The notes below the pieces were generated by a model, which saw nothing but the letters and a program-made list of their open reading frames with translations, had not been told where the DNA came from and made no database searches. This document shows positions 52,670 through 63,073 of a stretch of 64,000 nt of DNA, in pieces. Both the position numbers and the translations under genes were made by a program. How positions within the stretch are numbered: position 1 is the first letter of the stretch; each line of letters opens with the position of its first letter. The stretch is from an uncultured Candidatus Peregrinibacteria bacterium (GTDB taxonomy: Bacteria; Patescibacteriota; Gracilibacteria; Peribacterales; Peribacteraceae): assembly GCA_903825315.1 (NCBI GenBank), contig CAIKAD010000001.1, positions 62,001 to 126,000 on the forward strand, given 5' to 3'.

Positions 52670-52712
52670 TTCTCGCGCTAGCCCTCTCTCCATTGGGTAG
52701 GGGAATGTATGT
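52670..52712. repeat. Partial copy of palindromic repeat family 1 (copy C)
   Basis: ctcgcgctagccctctctccattgggtaggggaatgtatgtt. Confidence 0.4.
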
Positions 52713-52767
52713 TATGTGATGCTGGCTGTCTTTAATGAACGTGCTCACGCAGATATACTTTTCCCCA

Positions 52768-53271
52768 ATGACTCTTCCGGACGCTGACAATCAAGAACTT
52801 CTGCATCGTATCCATGCTGCTTTTGATGTACTTGGGATCCACGAGAACTGCTCTGCCGTTCCACTCGTTCCGGAAGGCTTCGAAGCGTTCCGTGGAAGGA
52901 AGATCCTCCTCGTGGACGATGCGGATGTTGTCTTTCGCGCGTTCGTCCCCGCGCTCATGGCGGTGACGTCCGGTTCGGCAATATTCCTTAAGGTCCGGGA
53001 TGAAGGGGCATTGGAGCTCGCGAATCTCATCGTCAGCCAGTCACCGGGGATCGTGCTGATGGACGGGGAACTTTCGGATCACCTCCGCGGCTTCGAGGTG
53101 GTCAAAGTGCTCAAGGTGCTACGCCCCGACATGACGTGCATCGGCTTTTCGTCCGCAGAAGGGTTTCGCGAGGCGTTTATGAGGGCGGGAGCGACCGGCT
53201 TTGTGGAGAAGCGTACGGGGGATGTGTGGGGGTCGTTGAGAGGTGTAGTCAAAGTTCTGGAAAAGGGGTGA
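52768..53271 (+). CDS. Stand-alone response-regulator receiver domain
   Basis: RKILLVDDADVV, GIVLMDGEL, TCIGFSSAEG, GFVEK; start at MTLPDADN with -10 TATACT 8 nt upstream. Confidence 0.75.
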   Translation: MTLPDADNQELLHRIHAAFDVLGIHENCSAVPLVPEGFEAFRGRKILLVDDADVVFRAFVPALMAVTSGSAIFLKVRDEGALELANLIVSQSPGIVLMDGELSDHLRGFEVVKVLKVLRPDMTCIGFSSAEGFREAFMRAGATGFVEKRTGDVWGSLRGVVKVLEKG

Positions 53272-53363
53272 AAAACCATAGATTTACTGAAGCAGAAGCG
53301 AAAATTGACAAATACATAATTAGGTGTATTTTAGTATATAATTTCTGACTTCTTCCATCTCTT

Positions 53364-55295
53364 ATGAGTGAAATGTTCTCTGTGCATCCGGAAATAGATA
53401 TAACAATGAAAGAGAACAATGATTCTCTGCATCCGGATATCATGTCGATATTTCCCGTGCATGGTCCATGCTGGGGGCCGGGCAGGAACAAGATGGAGCA
53501 GATATGGGTGAAGACGGGAAAAGAAGAAGGTTTTGAAAATTATGAAGCTGTTGAGTTCCCGGAAGGAAGCGATTATTGGATGGATATCCCTGGATCGGAG
53601 TTGATGTTCATGCCTGTTGATGTCGTGAGTTATAGCAGGGATACCAGAGGAAAGCTTAGTAAATTATTCTCGCGGAAGCTTCCCATCAATTCCTTTGGCC
53701 AAGTGGTTACTATGTCTCAACAATTCACGGAAAAGGGTCCGTATGAAACGATCTACTGTACGGAAAGGCGGGGGGGGCGGTTGGTTGCATCGCGCGATGG
53801 CAAGCAGGTGCATCTTGAGGAAGTGCGGCGCCGTTTCTCCAATGCAGCGTCGGTGGAACAATTGGGATTAGGGGCGATTGTGTACCAGGAAAACAGCCCC
53901 CGGTACCAGACAAAGACGATGCAGAAGCGGATGGGGAAAAGTATAGAGTCCGTTACGACTGTGATGGGGAAGCCCATTGAAGGAAAGGATGCGGAAAAAT
54001 CGCCGCTATCACCCATAATGCGTGCTGCTCTTCAAGACTATGGCAACATTGTCTACGAATCCGGCCCATCGGATGCAACGCGGCTTATCGTCTGTCTCAA
54101 GAATTTACATGGTTCGTATGGAGACAGATTCATATTATCGGCTTGCGGACCTCAGGTGGTGCAACGGTACGATGACCATCATCGGAAACAAGCGGAGGTG
54201 ATGCGCAAGCTGTGGAGGGCTGCAGGTTCCGTACCAGTGAGCTTCTTTTTTGAAACTGAAGCAAAAAGATTCAAGGATCTCTCACCGTCGGAGCAGGCTT
54301 CGCGCGCACAGATATTTGCATTGGCCGAAGTATTCAGTGCATCACCTGAACACGAAGAGGCGGTGGCGAAAGCTTTTAGGGAAGACTTCTCCGAAGTCTT
54401 GGCGAAGAGTGGGTATAAACCGGAGGAGTATGACCAGCTGTTCAGGCAAACGCTTCCAGCATGCATCATCAGTCACGAATGTTTGTCCCAAGGCCGATCA
54501 GATGCCCTGTTTGGCGACGGTCGTGCAGGGGACGAAATGTATATGACCGGTATAGACACACTGCAGAAACGCATCTCTGAAATAAGCGACTATGCGGGGA
54601 TGTCGGGTGCCGCTGGCGATGAAGCTACTCTGTGTACCCGAAAAGATGAATGTGTATTTGGTGACCCTCAGAGAGTTCTTGTTCAGGGTATGGCTACCCT
54701 GCCGCCGCATTCCGTTGGCATCCTGCTTTATGGTGCAGCTCATTTTTCTTCGGGGACAAATTGCGGAGACGATATTATATCGGTGAAGCGATTGGAAGAA
54801 TATATGTCCTTATTGCCGGATACGTATGTAGTGGTGATTGAGGAAGGCAATTATGTCAAATTGTGGAAGGATTATAATGCGCAGTACGATGGGGTTAGAA
54901 ATACAAAGGACGCAACAATCATTAAGACTTTTCTGGATATTCATAAACTTATGTTCGACGCGACAACGTCTTTCTATTTGTCTGCCGCTGAATGGTGGAA
55001 AAAGCGTTCCAGTAGTGAGAATTGGAAATCAGCATGCAGTGAGTTGCCGGTTTGTGCCAAGCTTATCTTGGATCTTCAGAAACTGATTAGCTTGAATTCA
55101 CAATTAATTTCTATGAATGCGCAGCTACAAGAAATCAAGGGTGTTATGGGGGGAAATGGTGGATCGGCTAAGACTCCTACAAAGGCCGTGGCGCATGCTC
55201 AAGTCCCCATAATCGACATGTCCAAATTGCCAAAGACGAAGGATTGTCCTTCGTATACCAAGGGCGGATTACGTGCGGGTAGGCCAAAACGGTAA
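53364..55295 (+). CDS. Large hypothetical protein (643 aa)
   Basis: Long ORF, no recognised family; VGILLYGAAHFSS motif. Confidence 0.7.
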   Translation: MSEMFSVHPEIDITMKENNDSLHPDIMSIFPVHGPCWGPGRNKMEQIWVKTGKEEGFENYEAVEFPEGSDYWMDIPGSELMFMPVDVVSYSRDTRGKLSKLFSRKLPINSFGQVVTMSQQFTEKGPYETIYCTERRGGRLVASRDGKQVHLEEVRRRFSNAASVEQLGLGAIVYQENSPRYQTKTMQKRMGKSIESVTTVMGKPIEGKDAEKSPLSPIMRAALQDYGNIVYESGPSDATRLIVCLKNLHGSYGDRFILSACGPQVVQRYDDHHRKQAEVMRKLWRAAGSVPVSFFFETEAKRFKDLSPSEQASRAQIFALAEVFSASPEHEEAVAKAFREDFSEVLAKSGYKPEEYDQLFRQTLPACIISHECLSQGRSDALFGDGRAGDEMYMTGIDTLQKRISEISDYAGMSGAAGDEATLCTRKDECVFGDPQRVLVQGMATLPPHSVGILLYGAAHFSSGTNCGDDIISVKRLEEYMSLLPDTYVVVIEEGNYVKLWKDYNAQYDGVRNTKDATIIKTFLDIHKLMFDATTSFYLSAAEWWKKRSSSENWKSACSELPVCAKLILDLQKLISLNSQLISMNAQLQEIKGVMGGNGGSAKTPTKAVAHAQVPIIDMSKLPKTKDCPSYTKGGLRAGRPKR

Positions 55296-55422
55296 GACGA
55301 TAAAGGTGTTATTGGTCATTACTCTTGGGTCATTCATTGACGCATGAACGGGCGGGCGGCGCAATTGCTTTGCCGGTGCCTCCTTCCTTTATACTCTTCT
55401 TCGTCTTTCCCCCTGTTTTCCC

Positions 55423-56931
55423 ATGAAGAAGTTCCTTGCGCGCTTGTGGACCCCCACGTTTTTCGCCGGCATTGCCGCCGGTGTCCTCCTTACATCCGGC
55501 GCAGGCGCGGCGCTCCTCGGTTCCGCCGTCTTTTCGGACGTCAAATCTGGTGCGTTCTACGACCAGGCGGTGGGGGAACTTAACGCTGCGGGGATTATCC
55601 AGGGGTATGAGGACGGCAAGTTCCATCCCAACGATTACGTCACGCGCGGTCAGTTGGCCGTGCTCTTTAAGCGTTTGCGCGACGACATCAATGGCACGAA
55701 CTATGTGCCGCCAACTCCGCCCGCATCAACGTCATCGTCCACCGCGCCCGCGGATTCCTCCTCCAGCTCCTCCCGCTCGCGGCGATCATCGTCCTCATCG
55801 TCCTCTTCCCGGTCATCCAGTTCTGCGACCACGGCCAATGCGACGTACGGCTCCTTCCGGCTCACCGCATCCACGTTCAATATCCCCGATGTGGCGCCCT
55901 CGCTCTCCCTCAGCGTGCTGCGTGACGGCGGCACCAAGGGCGAGGTGACGGTGGCGTACGACCTGGGCGGCGGCACGGCGGTGTCGGGCACGGACTACAC
56001 GCCCTCACACGGCACGCTCACCTTTAAGGACGGCGAAAAGACCAAGAACGTCACGGGCAAGCTCATCCGCAACAATGCCGCGACGGGCCATCGCACGCTC
56101 GTCCTCACCCTCAGCAGCCCCACGGGCGGCGCTACGCTCATCAGTCCCTCCACGGCCACCATCACGCTGGTTAAGACCGGTGTGCCCCTGGGTTCCAGCA
56201 GCTCCAGCTCCACAAGCGGCGGCAGCAGTTCGAGCAGCAGCACGACTGCCGCCAGCAAAGTCGCCTTTAACGCAGCTATGTTCGGGGTGCTGGAGAACGC
56301 CGGATCCGCCACCATTACCGTCCAGCGCACCGGAACCGTGAGCGGCTCGGCGACGGTGGAGTACACCACGGTCAACGGCTCCGCGTTTGAGGGAACGGAA
56401 TACACGCGCGCCACCGGTACGCTCAGTTTTGGCGCCAACGAAACAACCAAAACCTTCACCGTCCCGGTGAACAACAATTCGTCGCCGGAAGGGAACAAGC
56501 AGTTCTCCGTCCAGCTCAAGAATCCCTCCGGAGCGGCGCTCGGACACCTTGCCACGGTGCCCGTTACCATCATCGATGACGAGAGCGCTACCACCGGGTC
56601 CGGCAGCATCCGCATGGACAATGCAAAATTCTACGCTCAGAACGGCGATGGCTATGCGTACGTCGTCATTTCCCGCGCGGGAGGATGGACGAACATCGCC
56701 ACCGTGTCGTACGACTGCATGGATAGCACCGCGCAGAACGGCGTGGACTACACCCGCGTGAGCGGCAGCGTCACGTTTGCGGCAGGCGAACTGAAGAAGG
56801 AGATCGCCATCCCCCTCCTTACGCACACCGGCAACGACGGGGAGAAGGAATTCTCCTTCCGCATCACCAATGTCACCGGCAATTCGAGCATCGGGAACCA
56901 AATGGATGCGAAGGTGGTCATTCAGGGATGA
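55423..56931 (+). CDS. SLH-domain, Ser-rich, Calx-beta repeat surface protein
   Basis: FSDVKSGAFYDQAVGELNAAGIIQGYEDGKFHPNDYVTRGQLAVLFKR; Calx-beta-like repeats GTDYT...GTLTF. Confidence 0.85.
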   Translation: MKKFLARLWTPTFFAGIAAGVLLTSGAGAALLGSAVFSDVKSGAFYDQAVGELNAAGIIQGYEDGKFHPNDYVTRGQLAVLFKRLRDDINGTNYVPPTPPASTSSSTAPADSSSSSSRSRRSSSSSSSSRSSSSATTANATYGSFRLTASTFNIPDVAPSLSLSVLRDGGTKGEVTVAYDLGGGTAVSGTDYTPSHGTLTFKDGEKTKNVTGKLIRNNAATGHRTLVLTLSSPTGGATLISPSTATITLVKTGVPLGSSSSSSTSGGSSSSSSTTAASKVAFNAAMFGVLENAGSATITVQRTGTVSGSATVEYTTVNGSAFEGTEYTRATGTLSFGANETTKTFTVPVNNNSSPEGNKQFSVQLKNPSGAALGHLATVPVTIIDDESATTGSGSIRMDNAKFYAQNGDGYAYVVISRAGGWTNIATVSYDCMDSTAQNGVDYTRVSGSVTFAAGELKKEIAIPLLTHTGNDGEKEFSFRITNVTGNSSIGNQMDAKVVIQG

Positions 56932-56975
56932 TGGTGATGGCCAGCCGTCCGGCATCGGCTGTACAATGGGTGATC

Positions 56976-57539
56976 ATGCGTCGTTGGCTCGTCATCGGAA
57001 CTGCGCTCCTGCTCGCCTCCTGCGGGGGGCCGACCATGCGACCGTCCGTTCCAAACGGCGTTGTTCCGCCAGCCGCTTCCTCGTCCCTTCCCTCCTTCAC
57101 TATGGAACTCACCAGCACTGCTTTTGTCCAAGGTTCGTCCCTCCCGTCCTCCGTCACGTGTGACGGGCAGGGCGCCCTGCCGCCGCTTGTCGTGAGCGGC
57201 GTACCCTCCGGAGCCAAAACGCTTGCTCTCATTGTTGCCGATCCCGATGCGCCTTCCGGCAACTTCGTCCACTGGACCGCATGGAACATTCCTCCTCAGA
57301 ATGGTTCCCTTGCGCCGCTCCCGCCCGGAAGCGTGCAGGGGATGACGAGCATTGGCGAAGCAGGATGGGTGCCGCCCTGTCCTCCTTCCGGGTCCCACCG
57401 CTACGTGTTCACCGTCTTCGCACTCGATGTCGCTCCCGATCTTACGTCCTCGGCGGGGGAGACCGATCTGCGGAAGGCGATGGAGGGGCATGTTTTGGCT
57501 GAGACGAAACTGGTGGGCAAGTATCAGAGGACGAAATAA
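56976..57539 (+). CDS. YbhB/YbcL (PEBP-like) lipoprotein
   Basis: LLLASCGG lipobox; VADPDAPSGNFVHWTAWNIPP. Confidence 0.88.
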   Translation: MRRWLVIGTALLLASCGGPTMRPSVPNGVVPPAASSSLPSFTMELTSTAFVQGSSLPSSVTCDGQGALPPLVVSGVPSGAKTLALIVADPDAPSGNFVHWTAWNIPPQNGSLAPLPPGSVQGMTSIGEAGWVPPCPPSGSHRYVFTVFALDVAPDLTSSAGETDLRKAMEGHVLAETKLVGKYQRTK

Positions 57540-57554
57540 CCAAAGGTCCAAAAT

Positions 57555-57618
57555 ACCAATGACCAAAGACGAAGGAAAACAGGGACGTTTTGGTCATTGA
57601 ATAATTGGTCATTGGTCA
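57555..57618. repeat. Imperfect hairpin repeat, family 2
   Basis: ccaatgaccaaagacgaagg ... cgttttggtcattgaataattggtcattggtcattt. Confidence 0.55.
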
Positions 57619-57641
57619 TTTGAGGGGACTATCATCAATTC

Positions 57642-58106
57642 GTGTCCTTCACTCCTGCTGTCACTACCATCCATTCTCCAGTCGGCCCCCTCAAGATCAC
57701 CGCAACGGAGAAGGGGATCATCAGCATCACATTCGCGAAGAAGCCCGGGCGGAGTGATGGTCAGCATCCCATCTTGAAGACCTGTGCTCAACAATTGAAA
57801 GAGTACTTCGCAGGAAAGCGGCGCACGTTCACCGTCCCGCTTGCTCCCGCGGGTACAGCGTTCCAGCGGAAGGTGTGGGATCAGCTGCTCACCATTCCAT
57901 GTGGGGAAACGCTCACGTATGGGCAGGTGGCATCCCGTATCCGGAAGGACAGAGCATCACGTGCGGTGGGCAATGCGGTGGGAAGCAATCCGATCGTTAT
58001 TATCATCCCGTGCCATAGAATCCTGGCAGGGAACGGGATGGGAGGGTTTAGCGGGGGGATAAAGCGCAAGGAATGGCTGCTGGAACACGAAAATACCATG
58101 GCTTGA
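57642..58106 (+). CDS. ogt: Methylated-DNA--protein-cysteine methyltransferase
   Basis: IIIPCHRILAGNGMGGFSGG. Confidence 0.94.
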   Translation: MSFTPAVTTIHSPVGPLKITATEKGIISITFAKKPGRSDGQHPILKTCAQQLKEYFAGKRRTFTVPLAPAGTAFQRKVWDQLLTIPCGETLTYGQVASRIRKDRASRAVGNAVGSNPIVIIIPCHRILAGNGMGGFSGGIKRKEWLLEHENTMA

Positions 58107-58150
58107 GGAAGCGGAAGAATGGCTCCCGCTCCCGGAAGCTCCGTAGAATG

Positions 58151-58179
58151 TTGACAGTCATACAAATTCACAGGATAAT
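58151..58179 (+). promoter_or_regulatory. Sigma70-like promoter of DUF11 gene
   Basis: TTGACA-17-GATAAT, 9 nt before ATG. Confidence 0.8.
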
Positions 58180-58188
58180 TCGTCCCTT

Positions 58189-59283
58189 ATGGCTTCCACA
58201 ACCCCCTCCAAGGTCCTGGGTGCAGCCCTCGCGCTCGCGCTCTCCTTTACCCTCGTCTCCTGCGGATCAAGAGACGGCAGTTCCCAGACAGGCTCCCTCC
58301 TTAATGGGACGGGCAGCACTGCGGGACAGGATGTGCTGCGCATGGTTGCGGACCAGTCGACGGTGCAGGCGGGCGGAGAGGTGCAGTACGCCGTGACGGT
58401 GCGTAACACCACGCCGCTGCAGCTGCAGACTGTGGAAGTGAACGTCACTGTTCCGAGCCAGAAGCTCGCCGTGACCGACGCCGGGGGAGGCACTCTTGCC
58501 AACGGCCGCATCACCTGGTCTGTCCCGGCGCTCGCCGCGGGGCAGGTGCTCACCTTTGGATATACCGTCACGCTCAATGCAGACCTCTCGCAGGGTGAAC
58601 TCGTGCGCACCGTCGTGAGCATGCGCGCGGCCAACCTCCAGGAGCCGGCTACCGCTGCCGCCGAGGTACACGTGGGTACTGTTGAGTCCGAGGGTAGCGC
58701 TGCATCGTCCGTCGCGGCGTCCGTCACATCTTCCGTGGTGGCGTCGGTAGCTTCCTCGCTCACCGGATCATCTTCCTCCGTCAATCCCGGTTACTCGTTC
58801 TTCCTCGGCAACCAGTCCTCATCGGCATCATCCGTCATTGCGACGGAAAAGGGCTCTCTCGCCCTCGCGCAGAATGCGGACCAGGCGGAGCGGCAGACCG
58901 GCACACGGGTGGTCTACACCATCACGGTACGCAATACGTCCGCTGTCCCGCTCTCCACGGTTACCGTGCAGGCACTCCTTCCACCCCCGCTCTTTGTGAC
59001 CAACGTGGGCGGCGGCGTTATTTCGGGCAATACTCTCACGTGGAACATCACTTCCCTCCTGCCGGGCGCCACGCGCACCTTTACGTATCGCGCGAGCGTG
59101 CGCACCACCGCCAAGGATGGCGATGTCATCTCCACTATTGCGCAGGTATCTTCCCCGTCTCTCTCTACACCGCTGGCCACCACCACGGATATCCGCGTCG
59201 TCGGCCGCATGCCGATGACGGGGGCGGAGGATCGATTCTTCGAACCGTTGGATGCGGAGAAGTATCTGACGCCGGTGAGGTAG
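58189..59283 (+). CDS. DUF11-repeat lipoprotein
   Basis: LVSCGS lipobox; two repeats VQYAVTVRNTTPLQLQTVEV... and VVYTITVRNTSAVPLSTVTV... Confidence 0.85.
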   Translation: MASTTPSKVLGAALALALSFTLVSCGSRDGSSQTGSLLNGTGSTAGQDVLRMVADQSTVQAGGEVQYAVTVRNTTPLQLQTVEVNVTVPSQKLAVTDAGGGTLANGRITWSVPALAAGQVLTFGYTVTLNADLSQGELVRTVVSMRAANLQEPATAAAEVHVGTVESEGSAASSVAASVTSSVVASVASSLTGSSSSVNPGYSFFLGNQSSSASSVIATEKGSLALAQNADQAERQTGTRVVYTITVRNTSAVPLSTVTVQALLPPPLFVTNVGGGVISGNTLTWNITSLLPGATRTFTYRASVRTTAKDGDVISTIAQVSSPSLSTPLATTTDIRVVGRMPMTGAEDRFFEPLDAEKYLTPVR

Positions 59284-59298
59284 GGTGTTTGTTGTTTT

Positions 59299-59449
59299 GT
59301 TCCGCCCTCACCCCTAACCCTTCCCCCAGAGGGGGAAGGGGATGTTTCTGTTCTGTAATTGTTTGTGTGCTGAGATGCCTCATATCGTGAAGACAAACAT
59401 ACACATTCCCCTCTCCCCCTGGGAGAGGGGGTAGGGGTGAGGGCGGAAC
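59299..59449. repeat. Composite palindromic repeat, family 1, copy D
   Basis: Outer inverted repeat GTTCCGCCCTCACCCCTA ... TAGGGGTGAGGGCGGAAC with two inner hairpins. Confidence 0.8.
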
Positions 59450-59464
59450 AACCTACAACAACCA

Positions 59465-60412
59465 TCACTGCACCGGAACCCCCTTCATCCCCGCGCGCTC
59501 TTGACGATACAAATCCGGATCAATCGTCCGCGGGAAGCAGACGTTGCCCGTGCCGTGCGTCCACTGCGCGGCTGGCGCGCCGAAATCGTACGGGCCGGAG
59601 GGCAAGCGGCTCTGGTCCTTTTGTTCCGTAGTGAACGTGGCGCAGAGTTCGAAGGAAAGGGGAGACGTGACCTTGTAGTCATAGGCCACTTTGGTCGCAG
59701 GATCCTGCGGCGGCGTAAAGCCCCGGATGTCATCCTTGAGATCCGTGATAGTAGCGGGAAGTTTATCCTTGTTGATCCAGTAGTTGATGATTTCGCTCTG
59801 GATCGACTGGAGGTCCTGGATCCGCCGCTCGTCAAAGCGGGCCTGACGCTGCGTAAAGGGCGATCCGATGATGGCGAAGCCGGCGGCGAAAAAGACAAAG
59901 ACGGCCGCAGAGGAGAAAATGGCCCAGAGCCGATGGGTCTTTCCGCGCTTGGGCAGGGGGTTGCGGAGGTCGCTGATCTCGTACCAGAACACGGCGCCCG
60001 CCGTGAGCAGCGCCGCGAGTACTTTAAGGAGGAAGCGCGCAGTCAGTTCACCGTTGAGGAAGTATCCCACGAGCGTCACCAGGTCCACGATGATGATCAG
60101 TGCCGCGAGGAACAGCGTGAGGTGCAGGAGCCACCGGCGGATGGCCAGCTGTGAGCGATCCGGTTCTTCCTGCAGGTCGCGGTGGATGAGCCATGAGACG
60201 AGGATGAAGACGGGGAAGAGGATGAGGAGCGCGGCCATGGAGACGCGCACGGCTCCCGGGTCTGCGCCGTATAGGTAGAGGAGCGGGTCGGGGAAGAGGG
60301 CGTTGATTTCCTCGAAGAGCAGCGAGAGGAACATCCCCACGCTCACGTAGAGCGCAATGATGGCGAGGAGGTGGAGGAACACGTCCTTAGGGGTGGTGCG
60401 GGTGGAGGCCAT
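59465..60412 (-). CDS. DUF5671-like membrane protein
   Basis: N-terminal multi-TM pattern FLHLLAIIALYVSVGMFLSLLFEEIN. Confidence 0.75.
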   Translation of the reverse strand: MASTRTTPKDVFLHLLAIIALYVSVGMFLSLLFEEINALFPDPLLYLYGADPGAVRVSMAALLILFPVFILVSWLIHRDLQEEPDRSQLAIRRWLLHLTLFLAALIIIVDLVTLVGYFLNGELTARFLLKVLAALLTAGAVFWYEISDLRNPLPKRGKTHRLWAIFSSAAVFVFFAAGFAIIGSPFTQRQARFDERRIQDLQSIQSEIINYWINKDKLPATITDLKDDIRGFTPPQDPATKVAYDYKVTSPLSFELCATFTTEQKDQSRLPSGPYDFGAPAAQWTHGTGNVCFPRTIDPDLYRQERAGMKGVPVQ

Positions 60413-60620
60413 AATCGGAAGGGTAAAAGTTCGGCAATTATAGGACGGAATGAGGAGCGGATGTTACTGAATTGCATTGCGGAGAGAGGGGATGAAGTAT
60501 CAAGTTTCAAGTCTCAGGGATCAAACAAGAAACAAGGATCACAAGGGAAGAAGCCAAGAACTGGCATTTTGAATCCAGCTTCCTGAAACTGTTTGAAATT
60601 GGATGCCTGATATCTGGATT

Positions 60621-61799
60621 TTATTCCGGTGAGATTTTCGATGGTTTCCGTCGCAAGTCGTCCAGGAAGATGCCGATGATTGCCGCTACGGGGATGGAGA
60701 GCAGGATGCCCAATACCGGGGGGATAAAGGAGGGGAAGCTGACGCCCACGAGCATGGCGAACATGACGGCGACGGGCGAGATTTCCACGGCATGCTTCAT
60801 GACGAGCGGAACGATGAAGTTGTTCTCGCACCACTGCACCGCGTAATACGCCACGGCTACCATAATCATGAACCCAAATCCTCCCTGCGAGAGCGCGATG
60901 AGCACGCCCGGCACCGCGGCGATGAGCGGGCCGATGTACGGGATAAACTCCGTGAACCCTGCGAGAATCGCCAGGGTGAGCGCATATTGCACGCGGAAGA
61001 TCGTGAGGACAATGAACACCATGGTGCCGATGATGAGGCAGAGGATCACTTGGCCCTTGGCCCACTGGGAGAGTTTGGCATAGATGAGCGAGAGCTTGTG
61101 CTCTGCGTAGCGGCGCTGCGAAGGTGTGAGGAACTGCAGCAGCCACGGGAGGGTGCGGTCGCGCTCCATCTCAAAGAAGAATGTGAAGAGCATCACCACT
61201 CCCATCTTTATCAGGAAGCGCACCGTGGAGGCGGCCAAGTCGGTAGCGAACTGCAGCGAACCGAGCGCGATGGTGGAGAGTGACGCCGAGAGCTCGCGGA
61301 GGGCGTCCGGTACCTTCTGGATGGAGAGTTGCTGGAGGGTGCTCTGGAGGAGGAGCGAGAGCTGGTCGTTGAGTTGTGCCGGAACAAACGGGAGGGAGAC
61401 GGTGGGATGGTGGAGAAAACGGTCGATTTCCGCGGTGGAGAGCGATGCAACCCCAGCAATCTGCTGTGCGAGGATGGGGACGAGGGAGAAGAAGAGGAAG
61501 GTAGCGAGGCCGAGGAACACCAGGTAGTGGAGGAGGACGGCGATGCTCCGGGGCAGCCCGAGCGCTTCCAGACGCTGCACGCCCGGATCGATGACCGTGG
61601 CGAGGAAGAGCCCCAGGAGCAGCAGCAGAACGATTTCCTGCAGGAGATAGAGCAGGAGCACGCCGAAACCCACGGCAAGGACGGCGAGAAAGGCGGTAGC
61701 TACGGAGGAAGGAGCCAGGCTTCCTGCCACCGCGTGCGGCAAGCTATGGGATCGTTTGTTCTTTGGTACACTTGCGGTGAGGAGGGGTTCTCCCGGCAT
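60621..61799 (-). CDS. AI-2E family transporter
   Basis: Multi-TM; FIPYIGPLIAAVPGVLIALSQGG. Confidence 0.9.
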   Translation of the reverse strand: MPGEPLLTASVPKNKRSHSLPHAVAGSLAPSSVATAFLAVLAVGFGVLLLYLLQEIVLLLLLGLFLATVIDPGVQRLEALGLPRSIAVLLHYLVFLGLATFLFFSLVPILAQQIAGVASLSTAEIDRFLHHPTVSLPFVPAQLNDQLSLLLQSTLQQLSIQKVPDALRELSASLSTIALGSLQFATDLAASTVRFLIKMGVVMLFTFFFEMERDRTLPWLLQFLTPSQRRYAEHKLSLIYAKLSQWAKGQVILCLIIGTMVFIVLTIFRVQYALTLAILAGFTEFIPYIGPLIAAVPGVLIALSQGGFGFMIMVAVAYYAVQWCENNFIVPLVMKHAVEISPVAVMFAMLVGVSFPSFIPPVLGILLSIPVAAIIGIFLDDLRRKPSKISPE

Positions 61800-61943
61800 A
61801 GTCAGGAAATTGTAGCAGAGGGATGCCGCGAACGGAGATCAGATTGGGGAAGGGTCAAGGGAAGAGGAAACAGAGGTAGCAGAAGATACAAAGGATGCAG
61901 AGGAATAGGCATCCCCTTCGTCCGGAATAACTCTCCAAGAATT

Positions 61944-62007
61944 TCCTCTGATTCTTCTGCATCATCTGCATCTTCTGCATCATCTGCATCTTCTATATCT
62001 TCTGCTT
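61944..62007. repeat. Short tandem repeat of TCTGCATCA/TCTTCTGCA units
   Basis: ttcttctgcatcatctgcatcttctgcatcatctgcatcttctatatcttctgc. Confidence 0.8.
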
Positions 62008-62035
62008 CCTTTCTCCTTGTGCCACACTGTGCTCC

Positions 62036-63073
62036 ATGGCCACCTTCCAAGACATCCTCGGCCTCTACGATTACACGGTCCCGCGCGAGCAGGTGGCACA
62101 GGCGCCAGTTAATCCGCGGGACAGTGCGCGGCTGCTCGTCTACCGGCGGTCAACCGGCGAGATGACGGATGCCGTGTTCCGCGATATCGGGCAATTCCTG
62201 CCGCCGCGGTCCGTCCTGGTCCTCAACGAGACGAAAGTCGTTCCCGCAAAGATGACGCTCTGGCGCGTGTCCGGCGGCATGGTTTCCATCCTCATTCTCG
62301 GACGGTCCGGAAACCTTCTCCGCGTGCTTGCAGACAAGAAGCTGCGCATTGGCGAGACGCTTTCGCTTCCCGCGGGACATTCCCTCACGGTGGATGCATC
62401 GGACGGCAAGGAGTGGCTCCTCCTCCCCACGTTTCCCGCGGAGCGTTGGATGGAGGCGTGCGATGAGATCGGGGAAATGCCGCTGCCTCCCTATATAAAG
62501 GAGACGCCCCTCACTCCGGCCGAGCAACGCCGCGAGTACCAGTCCGTCTTTGCGCGGGAGGAAGGATCCGTTGCGGCGCCTACCGCGTCCCTGCACTTTA
62601 CGGAGCGGCTTCTCCAAAAGCTCCAGAAGGCAGGGCACGATGTCACGTTCGTTACACTGCATGTGCACCTGGGGACGTTTGCGCCGCTCACGGAGGATCA
62701 ATGGAAAAAAGGCGCGTTGCATCGCGAGGAGTACCACATCCATCCGGGGACCGTGCAGCTCATCGAACGTGCCAAGCGCGAACAGCGTCCCGTCATCGCC
62801 GTGGGGACCACGGTCGTCCGCACGCTGGAATCGTCTGCGGACGCATCCGGCCATATCATCAAGCCATCGGGACACACGAATCTCTTCATCAAGGAGGGAT
62901 ACCAGTTTAGGCTTGTGGACGGGCTGATCACGAACTTCCATGTTCCCAAGTCCAGCCTGCTCATGCTGGTCTCGGCCTTTACCGGACGTTCAAAGTTATT
63001 GGAGTTGTATCGGAAGGCGGTGGATCAGAACTATCGGTTCTTTTCGTTTGGGGATGGGATGTTGATTGTGTAA
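62036..63073 (+). CDS. queA: tRNA preQ1(34) S-adenosylmethionine ribosyltransferase-isomerase
   Basis: YDYTVPREQVAQAPVNPRDSARLLV; VTLHVHLGTFAPL; GTTVVRTLES. Confidence 0.96.
   Translation: MATFQDILGLYDYTVPREQVAQAPVNPRDSARLLVYRRSTGEMTDAVFRDIGQFLPPRSVLVLNETKVVPAKMTLWRVSGGMVSILILGRSGNLLRVLADKKLRIGETLSLPAGHSLTVDASDGKEWLLLPTFPAERWMEACDEIGEMPLPPYIKETPLTPAEQRREYQSVFAREEGSVAAPTASLHFTERLLQKLQKAGHDVTFVTLHVHLGTFAPLTEDQWKKGALHREEYHIHPGTVQLIERAKREQRPVIAVGTTVVRTLESSADASGHIIKPSGHTNLFIKEGYQFRLVDGLITNFHVPKSSLLMLVSAFTGRSKLLELYRKAVDQNYRFFSFGDGMLIV

Noticed and set aside
55730-56250. Ser-rich repeats in the SLH/Calx-beta gene as a DNA-level repeat system
   Set aside because: Explained by low-complexity Ser linkers (tcc/agc codons) in a surface protein.
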